From Piscicola geometra (taxonomy: Eukaryota; Annelida; Clitellata; Hirudinida; Piscicolidae): a stretch of 64,000 nt of DNA. Every line of letters begins with the position of its first letter. Positions within the stretch are counted from its first letter, which is position 1. The position numbers and the translations under genes were made by a program. Of this stretch, positions 13,001 through 29,223 are shown in pieces. The stretch covers positions 8,453,844-8,517,843 of the forward strand of contig OX030957.1 of assembly GCA_943735955.1 (NCBI GenBank), read 5' to 3'. The notes beneath the pieces are model-generated. The model did not search any database. It worked only from the letters and a program-made list of their open reading frames with translations, and was not told where the DNA came from.

Positions 13001-14579
13001 TAACCTGCAAGGCAGCAAGACCCTAACCCTGGCTGGGAGACTTGAAATTAACAGCACTTGTCTAAGGGGCTTCCCTGCACTAGTAGTAGAGCGGAATGTT
13101 TTACTTTTCTGTACAGATGCGAAACCTGCCCACTGCTTCTGGCTGGCCATTGACACTCTAATGAGCGCACCCGCCCTTTGTCCGCTTTTAATCTTCGTGA
13201 CAAGATGGAGGGGAAGTCAGTTTAGTCGCCAAACACTTACCACGACACAGGTTGTACTAGCTTGCAAGGTACTAGTAGCAGGTTCTTTATCTGAACCTGA
13301 CCTGACTCTATGACGATGATGATGATGATAATGGTGAATGGCAGTGGTTATGATGATGATGGTGAATGGTAGTGATGATGATTGTTAGTGACGGCAGCTA
13401 CACAATGGCGATAAGAATTCAAACAAGGAGACCGACATGAAAGCTGTGCTACCCTGCTAGCAAGATGTGTAGGTTGATAGTGGAAAGAGTGTAATGGACG
13501 AATATGAAAGTTTACAAATTAAATTCCGTAGCACAAATATATTCGATTAATATGTCAAAGTTTTGTGGTAGGAATAAAATGGTATTAATGAAATGTTTTA
13601 TAATGATTATATAGCTGACTAATGAAATTTGAAACAACTGATATATAGGAGGACACAACACAAACCTATGGTGGAAGAAACGGACTTTTTGAATTCATGA
13701 TTCCTCCTCTGGTTCTCGATGCCTCGCTTGCCCTTCACACTGCCGAATGCTTGTATCAGCAGGTCGTTCTGTGTGTATGTACGTGTTTGTAGGTTGGTGT
13801 AAGTATAGGAGTGGAGTAGTAGGTGAAGAGAGGCTTGAATCTTAACTGAGTAATTAATTTGAACTTGATTGTGAGCATAATTCTTACTCTTTCCTTGTTT
13901 TCCAGATTATCTTTTCCATCTATGGACTTTTCTAAAGTGGTGTTAATAAAGACAATATTATGTATAAATCAATCAATAATTGTATATACATAAAAGTTTT
14001 CAAATGTGTTAAAGGAAAGTGAAGAAGAAAAAGAGAGAAATATAATTAGAAAAAATAAGTCAACCAAAGTACCATCAGATTGCATGTGCATGTTGATGAA
14101 GTGGGCATTGTACAACATCAACTTGTTCTTCTTCCTGCTGTACACTCCGACATAGTGCCTGCCAATTTGGGGTGTTAAAGATGCATCCTTCATGTCCATA
14201 CATAAATAGAAAAGTTGAAAACCCTCTACTGACTAAGAAAAAACTTCAAAAAAGCAACTTGTGTTGTGACTTGTGAGAAGCATCATTGAGGTGGCCTTCA
14301 TAGTTTATTTTTGCCTCTGTGTTGGCAACCTGAGAGCAATAAGAAAAACAAGATGAATGAGAAGTTATTAGAAATTTAACTTCTAATAAATCAAATAATA
14401 AGTTATAAACTGATTTTATGTTTTTATATCAAATAATTATATTGATTATTTTATCACTTATAATTTAACCAGTTTTCTTTGGGTAGCTTTTGCTTTGTTG
14501 AGTGTGTTCGAGTTTTTGAAGTATCTGAAGCTTGATGAATTGCAGGCATTTTTAGCTGATATCACAGATGGGAAATTTG
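7072..14579 (-). CDS. POLR1E: RNA polymerase I subunit RPA49/PAF53 (POLR1E), 5'-partial
   Basis: Nucleolar subunit of RNA polymerase I that helps initiation and elongation on rDNA. Exons, 5' to 3' on the minus strand: 14470-14579, 14259-14329, 14073-14158, 13888-13931, 13686-13768, one I cannot place, 11327-11464, 10981-11078, 10515-10654, 10308 to about 10440, 9544-9712 and 7072-7228. Matches along the human protein include VANTEAKINYEG, HYVGVYSRKKNKLMLYNAH, LIQAFGSVKGKRG, LLDYLPPFYETATAPQDVF, LTEQQMDALTTPSSLF, FILKRLSYLPSEPGE and LLYHILVACLKLDDCDV. The last exon ends in a basic KAVKRKRK tail. Phase between 13686 and 11464 requires a missing exon, and the 5' edge of the 10308 exon does not phase cleanly, so that boundary is approximate. 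The first 25 or so residues are not found. Confidence 0.82.
7253..8684. mobile_element. Outer hAT-like non-autonomous element
   Basis: The ends read CAGTGATGGGCATAGTTTAA and, on the reverse strand, CAATGATGGGCAACC. This is an imperfect terminal inverted repeat of hAT type. Subterminal sequences are rich in AGTTTAACTA/AGTTATAACTA motifs. There is no transposase frame. The flanking 8-mers do not match, so the target duplication has decayed. It lies in the last POLR1E intron and is interrupted by the element at 7382-8090. Confidence 0.6.
7382..8090. mobile_element. hAT-like MITE nested in another element, exact 8-bp target duplication
   Basis: A 709-bp element with terminal inverted repeats CAGTGTTATTTTCGT at both ends. 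It is flanked on each side by the same 8 bases, CTAAATAG (7374-7381 and 8091-8098), which is the hAT target-site size. Both halves carry tandem AAACGAAAACGAAAATAAAA-type repeats of about 38 bases, and these run in the same direction at both ends, unlike the inverted termini. There is no transposase. Confidence 0.85.
8890..9150 (-). mobile_element. Non-LTR retrotransposon (LINE) remnant, RT C-terminal region
   Basis: The minus strand reads SRRMRWFGHVERDCGWISKV and then WKEVIQRNL. This is the conserved region C-terminal to the reverse transcriptase in many invertebrate LINEs (RLRWFGHVxR motif). Only this fragment remains, inside the last POLR1E intron. It is not part of the host gene. Confidence 0.75.
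9285..9478 (+). repeat. Interspersed repeat family R1, copy A
   Basis: Shares TTTCTATT, AGTCAAATTAA, TCCGAACTAA and AAAATTATGGTGT in the same order and spacing with 17740-17935 (same strand) and 18775-18985 (opposite strand). The family is unknown; it is probably a short DNA-transposon derivative. Confidence 0.6.
10656..10795. repeat. GTGGTGTGGAGTGATG minisatellite
   Basis: Degenerate tandem units of 12-20 bases (GGTGGTGTGGAGT). The array abuts the minus-strand 3' splice site of the POLR1E exon 10515-10654, so repeat units supply the intron end. Confidence 0.8.
11470..12250. repeat. 15-bp minisatellite (GATGATGGTGGTAGT)n
   Basis: About 52 tandem units. It sits in a POLR1E intron and stops only a few bases from the 3' splice site of the exon 11327-11464. 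A 15-bp period keeps several frames open on both strands (apparent DDGGS and SLPPS proteins), which I regard as artefacts. Confidence 0.95.
12470..12775 (+). mobile_element. LINE (CR1/L2-like) 3' end remnant
   Basis: A frame reads KRAFRHAAPTTWNALPPALR and then FSTFKAKLKL, the typical last segment of ORF2 in CR1/L2-type LINEs. It is followed by a 3' tail, GCGCTTCAGTTGCTTTCCCG then GGCGCTAAATAAAAACGAC, of the kind these LINEs use for priming. It is 5'-truncated and lies in a POLR1E intron. Confidence 0.75.
12795..12905 (-). other. Coding-looking segment of unknown origin in POLR1E intron
   Basis: GC content and third-base pattern differ from the surrounding AT-rich DNA. One minus-strand frame reads EDNIDILHTQLILASHLTFA before a stop. 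It lies where the missing POLR1E exon should be, but it does not resemble the corresponding human segment and I find no fitting splice pair. It could be a diverged exon, an exon of a nested gene, or chance. Confidence 0.25.
13205..13312 (+). repeat. Interspersed repeat family R2, copy A
   Basis: Shares GTTTAGTCGCC, CACGACACAGGTTGTACTAG, a variable 10 bases, and then TAGTAGCAGGTT with 21225-21312. Of unknown class; the tRNA-like TTGAACCCGA in the second copy hints at a SINE. Confidence 0.55.
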
Positions 14580-16053
14580 CTGCAAATTCAAATAAAAATG
14601 TGATTTTCAAGAATTTGGATAATTAATTAAAGAAAGATCAACATGTTTTACTAGCAATATAACACATATTAATCTTCAACGGCTTTAAAATTTAAAGTTT
14701 AAATATTATTCCTTTCAATTAAAAAAAATATATAAGAATTTTGTAAATAATTTCAGTCCCCAAACTTTACCGATTATAGCCCTCGGCTCCTCATTATTCT
14801 CAAATTTTATATATTTAATGTTTACTTTAGACAAACTTTCTTTGTCGCATTCCATAATAATTTACTTTTTTGAAACTAGAGTCTAGTTACTAGACCATGC
14901 GACCAAGTTATAACATGTAAAAGTAAACCTTAAAAGGAAAACATTTAAAAGTAAACCATAATGGTATTAAATAAACCTACATCACACTAAGACTACTTGA
15001 ATGAGATTTAATAATTTTAATAGTTATTTCAGTTTTTCATTATTTTTCTAATAGAATTTAAATAATACACAATCTTCTATGAAATAGAACAGGGTGGAAG
15101 TTAAGTTGACAAGGATGACTTCATCTTTGCCAACACTTCAGTGTGAAAAAATGATAAAGCAACCAGAATTTTATTTTAATACCACAAGTATCGACTGAAG
15201 ATTTTGATTGCAGCCTCACCTACAGATTCATAAACCTTCTTGTAGCTTACCAACTGACGAAAAAGCTGTAGTTATTTTCTTAAGGTAGATGCACCACACA
15301 CACATGTGAATGAGACTTTAATGTAAACCTTTTAGAAGGAAACTGTTAAAATAACCGAGTGATGACAATTCTTGGGCAGTCAGCTGAAATTTTGAACGAA
15401 ACAAGAACATTTTAAGACAGTAGATGATCCTGGCCATCCAACGAGCTCAGTAAAATGCTCAGGAGAATGAATGTGTATAATGTGTCTTGACTCCAAGAAC
15501 AGAAACGACAACTGGAGTGGAGCCTTTTATTCAAGTTTCATTGGGTAGTTTTGGGACGGCTAAAAGTTTTATTTTTCAATCTCCAGACACCAGAACTACA
15601 ACTCGGTTAACCCTCTTCATTAACGGCGAGCGGGTTGGCTTAGATGGTCAAGTCGTAGGACTTGCAATTAACAGTTTTATTTTAAAAGTCATGTAATATT
15701 TTAAATTACCAATGAACTACAAATGAACAATCCATGGGCGTATCAAGGGGTCCCCCTCCCCCCCCCCCTTTTTATAACTGGAAACACATTTTAATAAGTA
15801 GAAAAATGTTTTTTTTGAGTACATATTCACAAATAACATAATACGTTATTAGGTTACTTCATCAACTCTTTTTGCAAAACGGGATGCAGCTAATACACTC
15901 CTCAAACAATTCTCAAAATAGATAAAAACGGACTTAGTTTTTATATTTATGAGCTAATTTGAATACTTAGGTTATGGAATTGAGTTGTTATATTAAATTA
16001 AACAAAAAAACGTACAAGAACATTGGATAAACTTTAAATAATAGGTCAAGAAA
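14580..16053. other. Gap between POLR1E and RPP38; truncated SINE at 15625-15675
   Basis: The first POLR1E exon probably lies here but I cannot identify it. At 15625-15675 GGCGAGCGGGTTGGCTTAGA followed by a gap and AGTCGTAGGACTTGCAATTA is the head of the SINE found complete at 3378 and 24163. The rest is AT-rich and featureless. Confidence 0.4.
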
Positions 16054-18089
16054 TCATTTAGTTCTTTTCTTTTTGAATTCATTTTTCTGAACCTTCTTCA
16101 CAACATCATCAGTGATATTTCTCTTCCTTTTCTTGCTGGAAGTTGTTACAGCTGACGCAGCATCTTCGAGCGAAACAAATCCCTTCATTTGATCACCCAT
16201 ACAAACTTCCCCTTTACTTTCCACCTCCTTGGCAGTCTTCTTCTTGCCTAATCTGGCATCAACCTTCTTGACGTAGAAGACAGAGGCCATATCGACAGGG
16301 GGTGGCCGGAAGGATGCCTTGTGAGGAGCGTAGTTGAAGAGCATCCTCTCGAAGTCCTTCTCCATGAAGGCACTCTTCCTCCTCAAACTCAACAACTGCC
16401 TGTACTCTTCGTCGTTCACTCCCACCCTGATGTGCACGTCACTGTATGACAGTTGTGCACTTGCATCCTCCTTCATGGCAGTGTCATCATCACCATCACC
16501 TACTGCCTCATCATCATCACCATCATCTACTGCATCATCATCATCACCTGCTGCATCACCTCCACCACCAGCACATGCACCTTCCTTCTGCCCCCCCACA
16601 ACACATGCCTTCTCGATGGCCGTGAAGGACTCTTCAGACTGCCTCCACGGCAGTGCGATGATGGGACACAGTGGCTTGAGCGCATCCACCACTGCACCAA
16701 ACAACCCAGCATAGTCGTGATCATCACCATCGCCATCATCATCATCATTGTTCTTGTTGCTACTTGCATCCACCATCACATGCCCTCCTGTTCCAGCAGT
16801 GAAAGCTGCTTTGAAGCCTAGAGCACAGAGTTTCGTGAGCGATAACAGAGGAGCAATCCTCTCCGAGAGTTGGTCCACGGCCACAGCAGGGCACTTGGCA
16901 AGGGCGGCCATTTGGATGAGATGTCTGTGCAGTTGCCATGGAGACGACCTATCCACGAACAAGATCGACAAAACTTTTTTTGGAGGAGAATAATTATTGT
17001 TTTTAATTGTTAACTTCTCGTTTTGAAGACCCTTTAGTTCATCCGAAATGCTCGGATCAGCATTTGTTAGCATATCTCCTGCACTACTCCTTAATCGCTC
17101 GTCTTCATTTGCAATCTCACTGATGCAAGCCATTCCAATGTTATCTTCTTTTTCATTCCTTTCAAGAATCTTACCACCTTCCTCATTCTCCTCAATTTCT
17201 TTCTTCTCCTCCCCTTCCTCTTCTTCCCCTCCATGCAGCCTCTTCTCCACCCTCATGTTGCCCTCCAGCATTCGAGTCACCTCATTTATGCCAATTGCCA
17301 ACGATCTTCTGTAGAATAGTACATACAAACATTTCAATGATTGAGACTTCACTAATTTTATATTTTTGTGAAATCATTATTCCAAGTAATACTGTGAACT
17401 ACAAAAAAAAATTTATGTATATATATGTGTATATATATATATGTATGTATATGTGTATATATGTATATATAGAAATGATTATATTGTTAAATTTCAATAA
17501 TTTACTTTACCATTACTTACTATTTATTCATCTATCATTGTTAGTATTATTATCCAATTTTCCATAACTAAGTGGTCTTGAAGCCCGTCCAGGTTTACGC
17601 CACATTAATAACACTCGTCGTTGTATTGTATTGCATTGTACCAATATATTTGGGCAGTAAGAATTTTTTTTTAAATTCTGAAAATTTAAGTACTTTTTTA
17701 CCTGATTAACTGATAAACACTGAAGTTCTTTGTCCATTAGTCTTTCTATTTTTAGTCAAATTAAATTAGTCATATATTTTAGTTTGTATTATTATTGTTC
17801 AACATAATTAACACTATAGACTTTTAAAATTTATGCCTGAACTAAAAAACCAAAAACAATATTTAAAAAAAATTATGGTGTCTGATCACTATGGGTGTCA
17901 GAACAATCTGGTATTTTACGGTAGATAGTTTGTATATAATTTTTTTAAAATAACCTTAGTTTGTAAGCTGCAGACTGCTTCATGGTTTGGCGGTGTTCAG
18001 TCCTCTTTGCCTTCTTTTCAGCATGACTCAAGCTTTTCAATGCACCCCCATCTATGCAAGGAATTTTGAAATCATTGTCTTTGAAGAAT
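16054..18089 (-). CDS. RPP38: Ribonuclease P/MRP subunit RPP38 (L7Ae family), 5'-partial
   Basis: L7Ae-type RNA-binding protein of RNase P and RNase MRP, which mature tRNA 5' ends and pre-rRNA. Two exons are secure, 17955-18089 and 16054-17308, joined in phase (AG|A, giving KLRRSLAIGINEVTR). Family matches are RRSLAIGINEVTRMLE, HRHLIQMAALAKCPAVAV, QLSERIAPLLSLTKLCALGF and CPIIALPW, in the order seen in human RPP38. The protein is much longer than human (283 residues) because of acidic insertions: Glu-rich after the first motif, and two Asp-rich blocks (DDDDGDGDDHD and DDDDAVDDGDDDEAVGDGDD) encoded by GATGATGGTGATGAT-like DNA. The C-terminus is basic (KKRKRN, FKKKRTK), as in orthologues. The exon at 18089 opens after a good AAACAG acceptor, so more 5' coding exists. 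Confidence 0.85.
17400..17480. repeat. (TATG/TATA)n microsatellite
   Basis: Short degenerate run of ATATGTATATGTGTATAT in the RPP38 intron. Confidence 0.7.
17740..17935 (+). repeat. Interspersed repeat family R1, copy B
   Basis: Aligns with 9285-9478 through TTTCTATTTTTAGTCAAATTAA, CTGAACTAAAAAACC and AAAATTATGGTGTCTGATCA. It lies in the RPP38 intron. Confidence 0.6.
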
Positions 18090-18774
18090 CTGTTTAAAAT
18101 GTGATTCTTATGTTTGAATATTTGATTAGTTATAGTGAATGAATTTTATAAATAAGTGGAGGGAATAATAACAATCAAGTCTTGATGAAAACTAAATAAA
18201 AAAACTTATTACTTCGTTAAAGTAGATAAAATGATTCCTTGGGTTTTTGAATTCACTGAAGGCCTTGGAAATAAATTAAGCTTATAAAATGTAAAAGCTT
18301 TATAATATAAATTTATAAGCAAATAAAAAAGTGCATGCTTATTATTCAAAAAGAATTTAAAGACTTATTTAAAAGTGCCCATTCGAGCAAATCTGAATTG
18401 AATTTATAAATTAAAATTATAAAAGTTTAGTAAAATCAAAATGGTACCAAATGATTTTGTAAGGTGTGCACAAGACAGGCTTTGGGAAAGATTTTTTAAT
18501 TTTTGTTCTTAGGCTTTTATTCGCCTGGTATTTGTTCAAGACTGATACTTTAGATTCAGACATCTGTTCTTAAAAGAAAAGCTAATAGATTAGAATAGGC
18601 AACGGCTGCGCATCTGGACTAAAAGAAACAAAAGTGAACTGAGAAAAACCAAAACTTTTGATTAGAAAAGTAAACGCAAGTTGTAAACTATATTTACTTT
18701 TATTTAAATTTTGATAATTTATTGTTTATAGGGTGCTTATGGGTAAGATACTTGTTAAAGAATAAACTTTATAT

Positions 18775-18985
18775 TTTATATATGTCCATAAAATACTAGC
18801 TAGTTCGGACACAAAAATGTTTAGACACCCTAATTTTTCGAAAAAAGATTTGTTTTTTGCGCACTTAGTAACTGAGGCTTAGTTCGAACATAAATTTATA
18901 TGGTTGTAGATATTAAAAAAAATACTTCTAACTGAATTTCAACTATATTATGACAAATTTAATTTAACTAAGAATAGAAAGACTC
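18775..18985 (-). repeat. Interspersed repeat family R1, copy C
   Basis: The reverse complement carries TTTCTATTCTTAGTTAAATT, ATGTTCGAACTAAG and AAAAATTAGGGTGTCT in the order seen in copies A and B. It ends in TGTCCGAACTAGCTAGTATT. Confidence 0.6.
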
Positions 18986-19904
18986 AAGCAGGGGTCCTGA
19001 TCTGCAGGTGAAACAGCAAGTGGCGCAGTCCTTTAACCAGTTATGGTTTACTTTTATTTAAAACAAACATGGTAATAAAGCACAATGATAATTTCTAATG
19101 TTAATTTTTAATTATGAATATTCTAACCCTCACGTCCATGCTTTGAAATCCAAATTAAACAGAGCCGATTTGCTTCTGCGGCCTCATCTTTTTTCCGTTT
19201 TCACTGTTTGGCACAAGTTTCTTTTGCTCGGTATTGCCGCAGAAGAATGGTTGATGCTTGGAATTAGTTGAAGTACACGATCAACAATTATTTTTGAAGT
19301 CGTTTTTAATAGCTTCTAACTTTATCTGTATTTTAAAACAAAGCTCATCTGAAAAATTATTTGAAAGCTGGAATCATAACATTAAAATATTTAATTCTGC
19401 ACCTTCTCGTTTCTACCAGACGCTTGTCAGTTCCGGTGCTAATGAAGTCAAACAAGCAACAGCTGTTCCTAGAACAACCACCTCTCAAACACCACCCAAC
19501 AAGACACAGGAATCAATGGTCAATGTCACTTCCTGCCTCATCCGAATTGATATTTGTGAGGTATTTTTTAGTGGCTGTTCCGTACCAACAGAGACTGTGG
19601 TTGTATGTTTGTTTGTTTGATTGTGATGGGTGTTTGACGATTGTTTATTCAAATTTTGTAAGTTGTTTGCAAAATTCTATTGTCAAGGCGAACTCGCGTA
19701 ATTTTGTTTTTAACTTCTGTTTACAGGGCTTACATTTCTTTAGTATGTGATTTAAACTCTTACTTAAATAACTCCCACCTCTCAAACACCACCCAAATAG
19801 ACGAAATAATCCACCGTCAGCGTCTCTTCCTGATTCCAATCTGCTTTGATTATTATAAATTGACTGAAATAAATTGCTATATTTAAATATTTAAATAGTA
19901 ATCT

Positions 19905-20122
19905 TAAATCGGTTAAATAAATTGTTATGTTTTAAAATCAGTTAAATAAATTGTTATGTTTTAAAATCAGTTAAACAAATTGTTATGTTTTAAAATCAGT
20001 TAAATAAATTGTTATGTTTTAAAATCAGTTAAATAAATTGTTATGTTTTAAAATCAATTAAATAAATTGTTGTGTTTTAAAATCAGTTAAATAAATTGTT
20101 GTGTTTTAAAATCAGTTAAATA
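19905..20122. repeat. 29-bp tandem array
   Basis: About seven units of CAGTTAAATAAATTGTTATG plus TTTTAAAAT, nearly identical to each other. The array runs directly into a hAT fragment at 20123, so it may derive from amplification at a transposon end. Confidence 0.9.
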
Positions 20123-20215
20123 AAACGTTTGATTAAAGATATTAATCATGCGTTAATCGTATTTTAACGGAATGTTTTTAGCATATTTGACATTAGTATC
20201 AAATAGTATTTGTAA
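20123..20215 (-). mobile_element. hAT terminal fragment
   Basis: GATTAAAGATATTAATCATGCGTTAATCG, then AACGGAATGTTTTTAGCATATTTGACATTAGTATCAAATAGTA in order (quoted in parts), matches the subterminal region of the element at 29627. The same piece appears inverted at the end of 35915-37057. Confidence 0.6.
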
Positions 20216-20519
20216 ATGTTTTTCTTACAACTGGAAGATCCTGTGTGTGGGAAGGGTCCTGGGGTCCAGACCCATCCTCCCCCTATTTAAAAAAATATTT
20301 TTTAACTTCTGTTTTGATACGAATATTTAAGTAAGCAATGAATAGTTTTCATTTACTAGGTAAACATTTTGTTTTATGCCATGTTTGACGATTATATTCT
20401 CATCAAAACAAGAGTTTGAAAATACTTTTATTGATAAATGTGGGGGTCCACATTAAGACGGACTCCAAGATCCCCCCTCCAGGATCGCCGCCCATAAAGT
20501 CCTGAACTCACAATCATAC

Positions 20520-20625
20520 CATGGGGATTATAACGGATGAAGTCCTTGCCAACACTGGAACTGTTTTTGTTGTCGTGGAAAGGTTTCTCTTTTTTGTCGC
20601 AGCTCACTTGTTTTCCTGCAGCCAT
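20520..20625 (-). CDS. Possible first coding exon of a minus-strand gene (RPP38?)
   Basis: An ATG at 20625 opens a 35-codon frame starting MAAGKQVSCDKKEK and containing KDFIRYNPH. It ends at a good donor (CATG|GTATGA). Composition is coding-like, and the position fits a 5' exon of RPP38. The phase left here (1) does not match the next known exon at 18089 (which needs 2), so an intermediate exon would be required. No family motif proves the link. Confidence 0.35.
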
Positions 20626-21701
20626 CTCCGTTTGCTGCGGCCATTCCTTAACAGACTCAAAAGAACCAACATTCACACGAAATAATTTTGATGATGCCAG
20701 TTTACCTCTAGGTAAACTGGCATCAGCAATCGATTTATGTATTTTAAAAAAAAATTACAATTAAAAATAAAACAATTTTTTTTTAAAATTTTAAAGTAAT
20801 TTTATTTTTAAATGTAGTCTTTTACATTAAAAAAATAAATTCCTTTTTGCCTCAATTCACTTTTTCTCCGTCAATGGCTAAATGATCCCGGAATGAAACT
20901 ATTTTAATCTTCGCGTGATGAATATAATTTGTTAACCAGTTTACAGCCAAATCAAAAGTTAAATAAGTATTTTCAGTTCAAATTGTTTTGTAAGCCTTTA
21001 ATATATTCACTATCATTAAAGTTTAATCATTAAACTCCTCCAACTTTGGAATTTTTATCATTATTCTTTTACAAAATGCGGTTATGATTATCCTTCTAAA
21101 AGATTTTTTATCATAATTATTTTTGAAAAATGATTATTTTACAAAATGCGATTAATAATTTTTTTCATAAGGTGCTTTAACTAGATTATTCATAGGTCAA
21201 TTAATTAAACTTTGGTGTGCTTGCCGGTTTAGTCGCCGACGACCCGACCACGACACAGGTTGTACTAGTCTACGTGGTATAAGTAGCAGGTTTTGAACCC
21301 GAATTGACAATTAGTTGAATATTAGCACACAAATTTGTTCTTTCATTAATTTCATTGATCGAAAGTAATTTAAAGCTGAGATATTCGCTTTCAAAGTTGA
21401 TGCTCGATGACAAAATGGTCAAATTTGCTTAACTTTGACTAGGCGAAGGCTTGCTATTAAGTTAATAGTGAGCCTTCGTTAATGGGATTAACACATAAGA
21501 CCAGTCCTATCAGCGAGATTAAATACAAATTAAAGGGCCATGCAACTAGCTACATTAAAGTAGGAGGAGTTTAATGACTGATTATATTAAGGGCTTTCAA
21601 AACAATTTTTACCGTATTTTCATTTAAAAACATATTGAAAAAAAACTTTTATTTTATTTTGATTCAATATAAATTTTGAATTCTTTAAAAACGACAGGAA
21701 A
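20626..21701. other. Candidate divergent promoter region before DAGL; R2 repeat copy at 21225-21312
   Basis: About 1 kb between the minus-strand exon at 20625 and the DAGL start codon. Mostly AT-rich. It holds the second R2 copy (TTTAGTCGCCGACGACCCGA, CACGACACAGGTTGTACTAG). I see no convincing core promoter motif. Confidence 0.35.
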
Positions 21702-28338
<6,637 letters not shown>

Positions 28339-28874
28339 TCGATTGCTTCCTAAACCTAACCTTGGCACAACCTTGACCTAACCCTAACTAAACCATGAGC
28401 CAACCCTGCTCCTGATCTTGGCCTAACCCAACCCTGATCCTAACCTAACATTAACCCTAACTACATTACTCAAGTGCAATTCAAAAGCGTGTCTTCCATA
28501 TTCAGGGCATAATTGTTGCTATGGTATTCACGTGTCTCACATTATTTTTCTATACAATGTTTGTTTGTGTTTGTTTTTTGTGTAAAACATATTAATTGTA
28601 TCCATTGTCTAGAAGTGTGTTTCGGTTTTTGCCTTACAGTTTATTATTATTAATATTATCATATACATTCTAAGTATTCTGCAATTGTATATTGAAATGA
28701 TGACAGTATGATCACAAGTATTACGGCCTTTACGCATTTCAAAATATCTTTTACACTTTTTAATTTATTCATTTTTATTTCTTCCAAATACTCAATCGAC
28801 GAATTATTTTTAAATTATGCATGCAAAATAAAAGATCTGATTAAGAATGTATTAAAGAGAGGTATACAAACATA

Positions 28875-28905
<31 letters not shown>

Positions 28906-29223
28906 TAATTACGTGCTGATATTGAAGATGATTAAGTCAAGAAGTTCTAAGTAGTTCTCTTAGATTAAGCTTGGAGAAGAAGGTGAAGATGATGGTGGTG
29001 GCGATGATAATATTAATGATAATAGCGATGATGATGAAGATGAGGCTTCAAAAGCAGATAATGATTATGATGTGGGCGACTAGAATGATGATGAGGGTGG
29101 AGATGATGATGATAATGAGGGTGAGATGATGATGATGATGAGGATGATAATGATGATGAGGGTGGAGGTGATAATGATGATGAGGGTGGGGATGATGATG
29201 GTGATGATGATGATGATGAGGCG
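28339..29223. other. Convergent 3' flanks of DAGL and TRPT1
   Basis: Begins with CCTAACCCTAACT-like repeats just after the DAGL stop. An AATAAA at about 28827 is a possible DAGL polyadenylation signal. (TGAT)n lies at 28876-28905 and a GATGATGAG-rich microsatellite at about 28985-29220. No gene is seen. Confidence 0.5.

Larger units (their letters stand above)
18090..20519. other. Presumed RPP38 5' intron; R1 repeat copy, diverged duplication, no exon proven
   Basis: Contains an R1 copy in reverse orientation at 18775-18985. A CCACCTCTCAAACACCACCC segment occurs twice, at 19478 and 19776, showing a small diverged duplication. An open frame at 19258-19620 has no family resemblance. Reading phase implies at least one RPP38 exon between 18090 and 20519, but I could not place it. 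Confidence 0.4.

Noticed and set aside
19258..19750. Overlapping 120- and 129-residue plus-strand frames
   Set aside because: No family resemblance, AT-rich, part of the segment is a diverged duplication; left as non-coding.
28339..28470. CCTAACCCTAACT-like runs suggesting a telomere
   Set aside because: Irregular and short, inside a gene-dense region; not a canonical telomere repeat array.
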